This document shows, piece by piece, positions 19,966 to 30,265 of a DNA stretch of 64,000 bases. Source of the stretch: Petrolisthes cinctipes (taxonomy: Eukaryota > Arthropoda > Malacostraca > Decapoda > Porcellanidae); assembly GCA_033782935.1 (NCBI GenBank), contig JAWQEG010001349.1, positions 2,501 through 66,500 on the forward strand, read 5' to 3'. The notes under the pieces were generated by a model. It was given only the letters and a program-made list of their open reading frames with translations, ran no database searches and had not been told where the DNA came from. The position numbers were made by a program, and so were the translations under genes. How positions within the stretch are numbered: the first letter of the stretch is position 1; each line of letters begins with the position of its first letter.

Positions 19966-20142
19966 GTGGGCAAGGGAGCGTAACCTAACATCTGCAGTGT
20001 GTTGTTGACCTTATATGTGGCAGCAGCAATGTAGTTCTTCTCCTCGGCGGTGTAAGGGTCAATCTGTTTACTGCCTTCCCTCTTGAACTTTCCCTCGAGG
20101 TGTGCTTCAAGGCATGACATACGCCCTTCATCCACTGGAGTA
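19947..20142 (-). CDS. Possible terminal exon, unrecognised protein
   Basis: Minus strand: a plausible 3' splice site (CCACCACCACCATCAG) is followed by an open frame of 64 codons ending in TGA at 19947. The frame includes MSCLEAHLEGKFKREGSKQ, then PYTAEEKNYIAAATYKVNN and TLQMLGYAPLP. The balanced, amphipathic composition is unlike the surrounding satellite, which argues for real coding descent. The last residues (TYPHLD) are encoded by a minisatellite unit that recurs at 19910-19940, so the C-terminus was captured by the repeat or gave rise to it. No upstream exon was found in the window and the family is not recognised. It may be a stranded exon copy. Confidence 0.35.
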
Positions 20143-20149
20143 CTGATGG

Positions 20150-20618
20150 TGGTGGTGGGTGTAAGTGGAGTGAGTGGTTAGTTAGTGGTTGTTGGTGTGG
20201 TGGAAGTGGGAAGTGGAGTGAGTGGTTAGTTAGTGGTTGTTGGGTGGTGGAAGGGGGAAGTGGAGTGGTTAGTTAGTGGTTGTTGGGTGGTGGAATGTGG
20301 AAGTGGAGTGACTGGTTGTTGGGTGGTGTGGTGGAAGGGGGAAGTGGAGTGGTTAGTTAGTGGTTGTTGGGTGGTGGAAGAGGAAGTGGAGTGGTTAGTT
20401 GGTGGTTGTTGGGTGGTGGAAGAGGAAGTGGAGTGGTTAGTTGGTGGTTGTTGGGTGGTGTGGTGGAAGGTGAAAGTGGGTGGTTTGGTGGAAGTGTTAA
20501 GTGGAGTGGCTAATGGTTGTTGGGTGGTGTGGTGGAAGGTGGAAGTGGAGTGGTTAGTTAGTGGTTGTTGTGTGGTGTGGTGGAAGGTATGGTTGTGGAG
20601 CGTCAAAGTGGAGTGAGT
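20150..20618. repeat. GT-rich minisatellite, about 45-60-bp unit
   Basis: About ten units of GGTTAGTTAGTGGTTGTTGG, then GTGGTGGAAG and GGGAAGTGGAGT. Long frames on both strands are periodic translations of the unit. Confidence 0.9.
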
Positions 20619-20619
20619 T

Positions 20620-21112
20620 AGCTTAGGTTGGGTTAAGATAAGTTATGATTGGTTAGGTTAGGTCTATTAGGTTAAGATAAGTTAGGATTGGTTAGGTTAA
20701 GATAGGATTGGTTAGGTTAGGTTAAGATAGGATAGGATTGGTTAGGTTAAGTTAGGATTGGTTAGGTTTGGTCTATTAGGTTAAGATAAGTTAGGATTGG
20801 TTAGGTTAGGTCTATTAAGTTAAGATAAGTTAGGATTGGTTAGGTTAAGTTAGGTCTATTAGGTTAAGATAAGATAGGATTGGTTAGGTTAGGTTAGATT
20901 AAGATCAGTTAGGATTGGTTAGGTTAGGTTAAGATAAGCTAGGATTGGTTAGGTTAAGATAAGATAGGATTGGTTAAGTTAGGTTAAGTTAGGATTGGTT
21001 AGGTTAAGATAAGTTAGGATTGGTTAGGTCTATTAGGTTAATATAAGTTAGGATTGGTTAGGTTAGGTTAAGATAAGTTAGGCTAGGTTAGGTTAGGTTT
21101 GGTTAGTGGGTT
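20620..21112. repeat. TTAGG-derived minisatellite, block 2
   Basis: Same unit type as 19480-19965 (GGATTGGTTAGGTTAGG, TTAAGATAAGTTAGG) in the same orientation, resumed after the exon-like ORF and the GT-rich array. Confidence 0.85.
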
Positions 21113-21406
21113 ACAGAGCTACTTAAACTAATTATTCGCTACAAAACATTGCCGACTTTCTTTTTATAATATTATCATCACTTCATGCTAACCTTTAATA
21201 CAATATTGTATGAATAACTGAAAATAAGAGAATATACTAACTGGTCTGGGGAACATTATAATTATACTGATAATAAATGTTGGAATGAGTAAAGAAGAGT
21301 ATAGTGAAGTAGTTGATAGTGAAACTGTGTAACGTAACGGTGGTGGTTGAGTGGAAGAGATAGTGAAAGAAGAGTGTTGATGTAACAAGACTGACGACTG
21401 CCTTAG

Positions 21407-21911
21407 GGTCAATTCCACAGTGGTTGGTATTGGTTTGTAAGCACTCAAACGAAAGAATGTTAGCCGTGTAAATGACTTATGGGTGAATTATTTAATGAAT
21501 TTGGTTTGTAATCACTCAAACGAAAGAATGTTAGCCGTGTAAATGACTTATGGGTGAATTATTTAATGAATTTGGTTTGTAATCACTCAAACGAAAGAAT
21601 GTTAGCCGTGTAAGTGACTTATGGGTGAATTATTTAATGAATTAGGTGAGTAAACTATACAGTGATCATCATTATCGAACTGTTGTTACTGTTGGATAGA
21701 TTTTGTGAATGTGGATACTCAGCTTTTGTAATATAATGAAGCCTTACAAGTGTGGTTGGTTGGGAAGCAAACAAACAGTTAGATAATGATGATCACTGCA
21801 TAATTTGTCCACAAAATTCATTAAATAATTCACCCATAAGTCATTCACACGGCTAAGATTCTTTCGTTTGCGTGTTCACAAACCACAACGAACGACTGTG
21901 GAAATGACCCC
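21407..21911. mobile_element. MITE M3, copy 3, with internal triplication
   Basis: Ends GGGTCAATTCCACAGTGG and CGACTGTGGAAATGACCCC are inverted repeats. Near the left side an 81-bp segment (GGTTTGTAATCACTCAAACG, then AAAGAATGTTAGCCGTGTAA and on) occurs three times in tandem (21430-21650), doubling the size relative to the 245-bp copy at 8849. Confidence 0.8.
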
Positions 21912-21929
21912 ATAAGTCGATAGGCATAG

Positions 21930-22080
21930 GCATCTTCTTGTGCCATGATTCCTCCAAAGTATGCCAGGAAACAGCAGGACCAGATGAACAAAAATAATGG
22001 TGTTCTGTTGTTGCTTGGAATAGTTTGCAGGAATCAGTTGCTCCAGATTTACCAACACAAAATTTCCCTCTTAACTAAAT
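21930..22080. mobile_element. Foldback MITE M4, copy 5
   Basis: GATTCCTCCAAAGTATGCC, AGCAGGACCAGATGAAC, TAATGGTGTTCTGTTG and GAATCAGTTGCTCCAG, then ACACAAAATTTCCCTCTTAA at the far end. Confidence 0.75.
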
Positions 22081-22399
22081 AGAGATGTGGTGGGTTGGTT
22101 GACTGAAGACATTAATATTTTTTATTTATTTATGTTCCTTTTCCTTTCAGTAGTAAAGAATAGTAGGTAAATAAATACACATAATTATATGAATTTACAC
22201 AGTATTGAAAAATTGCATCTCTCTCTCTCTCTCTCTCTCCACCAACCCGAGGAAGGTGAGGACTTGTCTGAGTGTGTGTAGAGGTCTTGCCACCAACTCT
22301 TCGTAAAGAACAACAAACACAGGAGCTCTGGAACCAAGTAGTCTGTCCAGCACCAGCGCCTCCCAGTTACACAGCCATATGTTAAAGTTTTTGTGGAAT

Positions 22400-22590
22400 A
22401 CTGCAATGAAGGAGAGATTAAATATGTTGGTGAATTGATTCCTCCTCTTCCTCCTCCTCCTCCTCCTCCTCTACTTTCTCCTCTTCTTCCTCCACCTCCT
22501 CCTCCTCCTCCTAAACCACAACATTATTAATTAAGGAGAGATTAAATATGTTGGTGAATTGATTCCTCCTCCTCCTCCTCCTCCAATCAA
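22400..22590. repeat. TCC microsatellite with duplicated flank
   Basis: AAGGAGAGATTAAATATGTT followed by GGTGAATTGATTCC precedes two separate CCT tracts (22405-22510 and 22532-22585), a short local duplication. Confidence 0.8.
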
Positions 22591-22596
22591 CAATTG

Positions 22597-22752
22597 GGGA
22601 GGTGGCTGAGAGGTTAGTGTGCTGGACTCGTAATCTATCAGTCGGGAAATCGATTCCTCTCAGGTGAGGGTCTGAGAATATTTACTCTTCCGATTTGAGT
22701 TTAAGGCACTAACTATAAGGCCACCGAACGTCATAAAACATCCTCACTGGTA
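22597..22752 (+). mobile_element. SINE S1, head portion
   Basis: GTGGCTGAGAGGTTAGTGTG (A box), CTGGACTCGTAATCTATC and GAAATCGATTCCTCTCAGG (B box) match the S1 head. The body is cut after CCTCACTGGTAC at 22751, where inverted R-A begins. Confidence 0.75.
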
Positions 22753-23404
22753 CAGTTGCGGAAGGGAGTTTCTTTATCACCCTGGGCTCCTCTATACCCT
22801 ACCCCACAAGGAGGTGACGGAGGTGTAGAGAGTTGAACATATAACGACGGAGATGATTGGTCGATAAGTTGCTAGGAAAGTTTAATGATAATATAACCTT
22901 ATTATATCTAAACAAGAGAGTATTGTGGTGAACTAAATATATTATGTTTATTTGCCATATATACAGTATATGAAGAACAGTAGCATACATTGTTAATGAA
23001 GAACTGAATTATAACGCATACTGGAATAACTCGTATTTTATTCTCAGTTGTGGTTGTCATACATCAGCCAACTGATGGTGATGGGCGGGGATCTGCCTGG
23101 CATTTCTTCACGGGCTCACGGCTCGTGCTGTGATTCGTTTTATAGCTTCAAATATTCATTTCTACCTTAGTAATAGGGATAGGTTATATGCTTTTTATAT
23201 AATTATAGACAAATTTATAACGATTTACATTTACAGATAGTGAAGTAGTGTTGTCGTTTGTTGTTAATTTTGTCATGTTTTCTTATTTATTTTCAGTACG
23301 AACTGTTAAAATTTATTTTGATAGAGGCTAGTGAGATGAAGAACGTTGAGTTCAAATAAGCATTTGCTTGACAAAATGGTAAGAACAACACTCTATGACG
23401 AGGA

Positions 23405-23452
23405 GCCTTTATTGACGACGTTTAGCTATTGCTTCTTCAGGTCAAAGGCACA
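23405..23452 (-). ncRNA. Hammerhead-like core HH-a, arm 1, damaged
   Basis: Minus strand: CTGAAGA (23434-23440), a short AGCAATAGC stem II, then TAAAC-GTC instead of GAAAC-GTC. The substitution at 23424 hits an invariant core G, so this copy should be inactive. The arm 2 copy at 26262-26310 keeps the G. Confidence 0.55.
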
Positions 23453-23813
23453 TCCATATAACATACAGTACTGTGTAACTTATAGTTCTATTTTTATTTG
23501 TATGTGACTGTATTCTGTTTTGTTCCACTTCCTCCGTTACCATTCCATGTATTTTTTTTATTTGCCCCGCTGTTCTTTCCTTTCCCATTATCAGCTCGTC
23601 CTCTCCGCCTCTCCCCCCCCCCATTATACCTCCATTTCCTTCCTCCTGCGTAAATTCACCCACCCCTACTCTCTTTCCCCCTCCCAACTTCTCTTTCCCC
23701 CTCCTACCGCCTCCGGCCTCCCGCCTATCTCGTGACCCTTCCGCCTCTCCCCCCTACCCCTCTCCCCCTCTATGAGCGGTATACATATATATTCGTTTAC
23801 TCTACCAGTCCTC

Positions 23814-23862
23814 ACTCATACCTGAAGAGGGCTATGTGATGTAACCGAAAAGTCGTATATCT
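23814..23862 (+). ncRNA. Hammerhead-like core HH-b, arm 1
   Basis: CTGAAGA (23822-23828), an 18-nt stem II region with few pairs, GAAAAGTC (23847-23854), and helix I pairing ATAC (23818-23821) with GTAT (23855-23858). The core fits the consensus but stem II is weak, so it may be a decayed or unusual variant. Confidence 0.4.
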
Positions 23863-24439
23863 TTTTCAATAAATTACAAATAAATGTGGGTTTTTCACTA
23901 GACTTCTGCATTCATGCTCGCTCCATGGGGAAGGGTAGAGGCGTAGGTGGTAGGGGGGGGGGTGGAGGTTGCGGGGGAGTTTACAGGCGGGGGTGAGCGA
24001 GGGAACTGGGTGTGTGTTGGGGGTGCTTGAGGACAGGTAGGGAGGAAACGAGAGCAAAAAGGGGTGGAGATAGCCAGGTTGCCGTTAAGGCTGACAAACT
24101 ATATATAATAACAGAAATGATGACAGAATGAAGCTAATGACAATTGCAATGTTTACATTGGAAACATGGCAACAATGAAGATAAAACAAATATATTGGTA
24201 TTCAGTATCCCTAAGAATTCTCATTCAGGTCACATGGTAAACCTTCAAACATAAACCGCATTATATAACTATAATCCCATTCACATAAATATTTTTATAC
24301 AAATGGCCCTACATAGTAAGCAGGTCTCCATTCTCAGAGAGTTTGAGTGAGCGAGTGTAAGTGGGGGAGGGGGAGAGTGAGAGGAAGAGGACGAAACATA
24401 CAATCAGATGGACAGAGAGAGAGGGAGAGAAAGGCAAAC

Positions 24440-24440
24440 A

Positions 24441-24492
<52 letters not shown>
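24440..24492. repeat. GA microsatellite
   Basis: About 25 uninterrupted GA units. Confidence 0.95.
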
Positions 24493-24496
<4 letters not shown>

Positions 24497-24591
24497 TATT
24501 ATGATGGTAGAAAATTTCGTTTGTGATGAATGGAGAGGACTTGTTATGAGGTTTTCTACAATATTATAAAAACAGATATTTACACACACAA

Positions 24592-24600
<9 letters not shown>

Positions 24601-24665
<65 letters not shown>

Positions 24666-24666
24666 T
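24601..24666. repeat. TA microsatellite beside a Penelope-like peptide
   Basis: About 30 TA units with one TG interruption. On the minus strand it directly follows codons for LVCLKENRLPGYTN, as another TA tract does at 54.6 kb. Confidence 0.9.
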
Positions 24667-24669
24667 GGT

Positions 24670-24880
24670 GTAGCCAGGGAGTCTATTCTCTTTCAAACAA
24701 ACGAGGTTGAAGGAAATGGCTTGTTCTGCATTAATGAGTTTATTATTTATATTTTCACTTATCGACCATCTAAGTGAAGACTTAAGAAAAAATGTAAGAG
24801 ATATTGAAAATATAAATAATAAACTCATTAATGCAGAACAAGCCATTTCCTTCAACCTCGTTTGTTTGAAAGAAAAAAAA
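24670..24880 (-). mobile_element. 69-bp inverted repeat encoding a Penelope-like fragment
   Basis: 24689-24757 and 24805-24873 are perfect reverse complements with a 47-nt spacer that can extend the stem (TCACTTA/TAAGTGA). Each arm, read inward to outward, encodes NAEQAISFNLVCLKEN. The minus-strand frame continues RLPGYTN into the TA tract. A diverged version, [20 protein letters not shown], lies at 54.64-54.75 kb, also abutting a TA tract. I attribute this peptide to Penelope-like proteins from memory only. The piece is a rearranged fragment. Confidence 0.5.
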
Positions 24881-25144
24881 TATATATATATACTGTATAT
24901 ATATATTTACACATATAAGCTGAGAAAAGCTACACCAAGTTTCTGGTGGGGTCAGGCCGTGTAGTCCCTTGTGTAGTGTGTTGCAATGTTTCCTTAAACT
25001 AGGGATTCGTAACTTCTGTGATATAATGTAAAAGGCACACAGATAATAACACATAACAATACAATTTCGACGTAAATATTTTGGTATCCCAAATAAAAAG
25101 AAATATAGAAAGCATAATATATTAAGTGACGTATAAACAAACAT

Positions 25145-25235
25145 GTGAAGCAACCAACACCTCGAAGCGTTACTCGATAATCTCGGGGCCTCAGTCTCAG
25201 GCCACGACCTTCAATCCCGAGGTTGAGGTATAAAA
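25145..25235. repeat. Dispersed repeat shared inverted with 48060-48200
   Basis: GAAGCAACCAACACCTCGAA, ACTCGATAATCTCGGGGCCT and CCCGAGGTTGAGGTAT have close counterparts on the other strand at 48060-48200. No family assigned. Confidence 0.5.
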
Positions 25236-25594
25236 AAATGATAAAATAAGGTCTTTGTGTGGCAATAAAGAAATGTTGCTTATATAATACCATGTTGTCT
25301 CTTTTATCGAATTATACCGTAGTTCTTGGTTAGGTAGGTAAAGTAACGTTTATGTCTATAATATAATTTGAAAGAAAATAATTTAAAATATACCTTTTCT
25401 TAATAAAAATATATACGTTAAAAGCATCACGAGCGGCAACACTCTCCACACCCTACATTGCAGTTCTTGGGTGGTGAGGAAATAAAGTAAAAATTTAATA
25501 CGTGCAGTGTAATGTGTTGTAAATATTGTAACCACGATGTAATTAAATATAAATTATATGAGCGAGAGAGATATATATGAAGTAAAAAAATAAC

Positions 25595-25732
<138 letters not shown>

Positions 25733-25849
25733 GTTATGCATTTTGCTATAGAATAAATATATAAATGTATAATGAACTAGAAAAATTCACAATGAAGTGA
25801 ATGCAGAAGTCTAGTGAGAAACCCACATTTATTTGTAATTTATTGAAAA

Positions 25850-25898
25850 AGATATACGACTTTTCGGTTACATCACATAGCCCTCTTCAGGTATGAGT
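25850..25898 (-). ncRNA. Hammerhead-like core HH-b, arm 2
   Basis: Inverted copy of 23814-23862 with identical core words CTGAAGA (25884-25890) and GAAA (25862-25865). The cleavage triplet GTC, just beyond GAAAA, is intact and stem II is equally weak. Confidence 0.4.
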
Positions 25899-26261
25899 GA
25901 GGACAGGTAGAGTAAACGAATATATATGTATACCGCTCATAGAGGGGGAGAGGGGTAGGGGGGAGAGGCGGAAGGGTCACGAGATAGGCGGGAGGCCGGA
26001 GGCGGTAGGAGGGGGAAAGAGAAGTTGGGAGGGGGAAAGAGAGTAGGGGTGGGTGAATTTACGCAGGAGGAAGGAAATGGAGGTATAATGGGGGGGGGGG
26101 AGAGGCGGAGAGGACGAGCTGATAATGGGAAAGGAAAGAACAGCGGGGCAAATAAAAAAAATACATGGAATGGTAACGGAGGAAGTGGAACAAAACAGAA
26201 TACAGTCACATACAAATAAAAATAGAACTATAAGTTACACAGTACTGTATGTTATATGGAT

Positions 26262-26310
26262 GTGCCTTTGACCTGAAGAAGCAATAGCGAAACGTCGTCA
26301 ATAAAGGCTC
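26262..26310 (+). ncRNA. Hammerhead-like core HH-a, arm 2, intact
   Basis: CTGAAGA (26273-26279), a short GC/GC stem II with AATA loop, GAAAC-GTC (26289-26296). Helix I: GCCTTT (26264-26269) pairs with AAAGGC (26303-26308), and GAC (26270-26272) with GTC (26297-26299). Core, cleavage triplet and helix I together make this the best folded ribozyme candidate in the composite. An AATAAA follows at 26300-26305. Confidence 0.6.
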
Positions 26311-26695
26311 CTCGTCATAGTGTGTTGTTCTTACCATTTTGTCAAGCAAATGCTTATTTTAACTCAACGTTCTTCATCTCACTAGCCTCTATCAAAATAA
26401 ATTTTAACAGTTCGTACTGAAAATAAATAAGAAAACATGACAAAATTAACAACAAACGACAACACTACTTCACTATCTGTAAATGTAAATCGTTATAAAT
26501 TTGTCTATAATTATATAAAAAGCATATAACCTATCCCTATTACTAAGGTAGAAATGAATATTTGAAGCTATAAAACGAATCACAGCACGAGCCGTGAGCC
26601 CGTGAAGCAATGCCAGGCAGATCCCCGCCCATCACCATCAGTTGGCTGATGTATGACAACCACAACTGAGAATAAAATACGAGTTATTCCAGTAT

Positions 26696-26906
26696 GCGTT
26701 ATAATTCAGTTCCTCATTAACAATGTATGCTACTGTTCTTCATATACTGTATATATGGCAAATAAACATAATATATTTAGTTCACCACAATGCTCTCTTG
26801 TTTAGATATAATAAGGTTATATTATCACTAAACTTTCCTAGCAACTTATTGACCAATCATCTCCGTCGTTATATGTTCAACTCTCTACACCTCCATCACC
26901 TCCTTG
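26696..26906 (+). repeat. 211-bp direct duplication flanking the LINE, left copy
   Basis: Identical to 30055-30265 except for about four substitutions. It is R-A sequence and ends exactly where the LINE begins. Confidence 0.85.
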
Positions 26907-29900
26907 ACATTAACATACCAACTTCTCACAACTCAACATGAAAAACAATACAAGCGTAAACACATTTTAAAACTTCATACCATGGCTGATGCAACTCTTA
27001 GAGCAAGCGCGGTGGTTTCTCGGATGACCACCACCGGCAGGGCGGGGTCTTTGACACAGGGCCCTCCCGGTCGTCATCACGCGACTGTGTCAGCACCAGC
27101 CATGATGCATAAAACAACTGCTCGTCAGCACAATGAATTAATTATGTTTGCAAATGTTCGGGGGCTTCACTCCAACGTTAACTCGGTACACTTACTTCTT
27201 CAAACCGAAACCCCTAACATTCTTTTCCTCACTGAATGCCAGGTTACTCCCTCTTCTGACCTGACTAACTACAACTTTCCAGGCTATATTTTAATGTCAA
27301 ATTTTAGATCAAAGGGAGGCGTTTGCTGTTTTACTAGATCAACAATATCCTTGGAGAACATTTTCAATCTCGCATCACCAGATTTTGATTACTCAATTTA
27401 CAAGCTAAATTCTTCAGGCTCAGTTAAATATTATTGTTGTATTTACCGATCACCAAATGCCTCCCCTGATAATAGCCTCTTTGATTCCCTGACCTCCATT
27501 CTTTCTGATTTAAACATTAATGCTGCATCTGATATATCCTTACTGGGTAATTTTAATGTCCACAATGTTGAGTGGCTCACTCATTCGGCCAGAACTGATG
27601 AACCTGGGCTTGAATGCGAGTTATTCGCAGACTCATTCAATCTCACCCAACTAATCAAGCACCCCACTCGCATACCTGATAATCCAGAACATAGACCGCA
27701 CCTACTTGATTTGTTTCTTACTACCAATCCCGAAACATATAGTGTTGAAGTGAAGTCCCCTCTTGGATCCTCAGACCATTGCCTCATTGCAGTCTCCTGT
27801 TCCCACTCCTCCCTACCCATCCACTCTGAACCCATCCGAGTAACCAAATGGCACTATGATGCTGCAGATTGGGTGGGGTTCCGTGACTTTTTAATTAACA
27901 TTCCTTGGTCATCATTTTACTCTACTGACCCAGATAGCTTCCTGAACCATATTATTGACTTTATAAAAATAGGAATGGAAACATATATCCCTCACCATCA
28001 ATACTCAAAAAGATCTAACTCTCCAAAATGGTTTGATCACAGCTGTGCCAGAGCTACAGAACAAAAATCAATAGCCTATAATGCCTATACAAAGTCGAAA
28101 ACTCTTCAGTCATACAATTATTTCAAAATTGTCAGATGCCATGCTAAAGCTGTTACTAATTTAGCCAAATCTAACTTCATACATAAACAAGTCAATAAAT
28201 TACTGAATAATCCTAATGATAATAAGATCTTTTGGTCAACAGTAAATCATTCAAATCTAACTTCAACCATGGTTCATCTATTCCCCCTTTAAAAAATAGC
28301 AATGGAAATCTCATATGTGATCCACGTGGTAAAGCAAATCTTTTGGCCAATATCTTCGCCACAAATTCAAACCTCAATGACACTGCTCAAAACACTCCCA
28401 TTTTGAATTTTAACTCCCCAGAAAGTCCACCCTTAATAATTCATACAAGACAAGTGCGAACTATTTTGGAGAATCTATCTATCGACAAAGCTCCAGGGCC
28501 AGATGAAATTCCTCCCACTGTATTAAAAAATTACTCAAAAGAATTAGCTCCAATTCTCTCAAAATTATTTCGTGTATGTCTCCATACCTCGTCCTTCCCA
28601 GCCGCCTGGAAAGAAGCCAATGTACAACCAATTCCCAAAAAAGGAGCTACCGCAAATCCATCAAATTACAGACCAATTGCCATCACGTCTACTCTCGGTA
28701 AAATATTTGAAATAGTTCTTAACAATCACTTTGTAAAGCACCTTGAGAAAAATCATCTGCTAAATGATAAGCAATATGGCTTTAGACAGAGACGATCTAC
28801 TGTGGACCTGCTCTGTTATTTCACAGATAACATATTCCAATCAACTGATAAACATGGAGAGACACACAATTTGCCTTGATATATCTAAAGCCTTTGACAG
28901 AGTATGGCACAGATCATTACTGTCTAAGCTTCCACATTATGGCCTTCAATCTTTTGTTCCCCTAATTAATTCATATCTTAGCAACAGAAAATTACGTGTG
29001 ATGGTAGATGGTCTGTATTCCGACTTTCATCCCATTAATGCTGGTGTTCCTCAAGGAGCGGTCTTGGCTCCAACTTTGTTTCTCATTCATATTAATGATC
29101 TTTTGTCAGTTACTCAGAATTCAATTCACTCCTATGCTGATGATTCAACTATTCACAGTTCCTTCTCATTTAATGATAGTTTTACCCAACACAATATTTT
29201 AGAATACAAACTTGCCACTTCAATTTCATTAAATGAAGACTTAACGAAGATCTTTGAATGAGGACAAAACAACCTAGTTTCTTTCAATGCAAATAAAACT
29301 AAATACATCCCGTTCTCAAATAGATCAGATAATCAAGATTCTCACATTATTTTCAATAATACAAATATCCCCAAGTCCCACAGCATTGATCTCCTTGGTG
29401 TAACTTTAAATGAAAACCTCAGTTGGACTCCCTATGTAAAATCCATTGCCAAAACTGCATCTAGGAAGATGGGACTTTTATACAGAGCTTGTAATTATTT
29501 GACTGACGAGCAGATAGCAGTAATATATAAGAGTCATGTGCGTTCCCAGATGGAATATTGTTCACCTCTGTGGGCTGGTTGTGGATCGGTGGTGTTAAGA
29601 CAATTAGATAAAATTCAAAACAGAGCTATCAGACTGATCAATAATCCTATGATCACTAATGAATTTCCTCCCTTATCAGTACGTAGAAATGTTACTTCCC
29701 TTGCACTATTTTATAGATACTTTTATAAGAAATGTTCAGATGAACTTGCCCTGATTATACCACCCCTTCGCGTCTTCCCACGGAGGACTAGGGCAGCTGA
29801 GAATGTGCATGAGTTTACACTGACTCCTCCACGTTGCAGGACAACTGCTTACAAAAATTCATTTACTCCCCGTACTACTTCCCTGTGGAATTCTCTACCA

Positions 29901-30050
29901 AGGGAATGTTTTCCAGCAAGTTATAACCCCCAGCAATTTAAATCCAGTTGTTTTAAATATTTTATGAGTGGAGGATGCCAATAGGCAAATGGAACCATTT
30001 ATTTATTTGTTTTTTCCTTTCCTCCACTCACTATATGTAAAAAAAAAAAA
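26907..30050 (+). mobile_element. Jockey/CR1-superfamily LINE, about 3.1 kb
   Basis: Starts ACATTAACATACC directly after the left 211-bp repeat and ends in 12 A (30039-30050) just before the right repeat. It carries one endonuclease-RT ORF. No ORF1 and no RNase H domain were found, so it is either a single-ORF element or 5' truncated. It is inserted in the sense direction of R-A. Confidence 0.85.
26982..29984 (+). pseudogene. Endonuclease-reverse transcriptase of the 27-kb LINE
   Basis: ATG at 26982 sits in ACCATGG, a strong Kozak context. Endonuclease (residues about 35-270): FANVRGLHSNVNSV, FLTECQVTP, LLGNFNVHNVEW, HLLDLFLTTNP and LGSSDHCLIAV. The second motif reads GNFN where the family has GDFN, so a catalytic Asp is lost. 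RT: IDKAPGPDEIPPTVL, NYRPIAITST, FGFRQRRST-like QYGFRQRRSTVD, LDISKAFDRVWH, GVPQGAVLAPTL and YADDSTIHS. C-terminal region: HVRSQMEYCSPLWAGC to SLPRE. Two compensating frameshifts (about 28235-28290 and 28800-28875) displace only the RT N-terminal part. A TGA at 29259-29261 replaces a probable Trp. The element is recently dead. Confidence 0.85.
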
Positions 30051-30054
30051 GTAA

Positions 30055-30265
30055 GCGTTATAATTCAGTTCCTCATTAACAATGTATGCTACTGTTCTTC
30101 ATATACTGTATATATGGCAAATAAACATAATATATTTAGTCCACCACAATGCTCTCTTGTTTAGATATAATAAGGTTATATTATCATTAAACTTTCCTAG
30201 CAACTTATCGACCAATCATCTCCGTCGTTATATGTTCAACTCTCTACACCTCCGTCACCTCCTTG
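30055..30265 (+). repeat. 211-bp direct duplication flanking the LINE, right copy
   Basis: Repeats 26696-26906. The R-A sequence then continues without a break to about 30322, so the two copies plus flanks reconstruct one uninterrupted R-A. Confidence 0.85.

Larger units (their letters stand above)
22752..23915 (-). mobile_element. Inverted arm 1 of a Penelope-like composite
   Basis: The reverse complement matches 25799-26906 (arm 2) nearly base for base and continues at 30266-30322 beyond the LINE insertion. Order read on the minus strand: a word shared at GACTTCTGCATTC, a hammerhead-like motif, a G/A-rich tract, a second hammerhead-like motif, an AATAAAGGCTCC segment, then R-A. Arms are about 1.1 kb with about 1.9 kb between. 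I infer terminal repeats of a Penelope-like element arranged tail to tail. No full reverse transcriptase is present. Confidence 0.6.
25799..26906 (+). mobile_element. Inverted arm 2 of a Penelope-like composite
   Basis: Reverse complement of 22800-23915, differing by scattered substitutions and homopolymer length (the G run at about 26091). It carries HH-b on the minus strand and HH-a on the plus strand, then R-A. It is interrupted after 26906 by a LINE, and R-A resumes at 30055. Confidence 0.6.
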
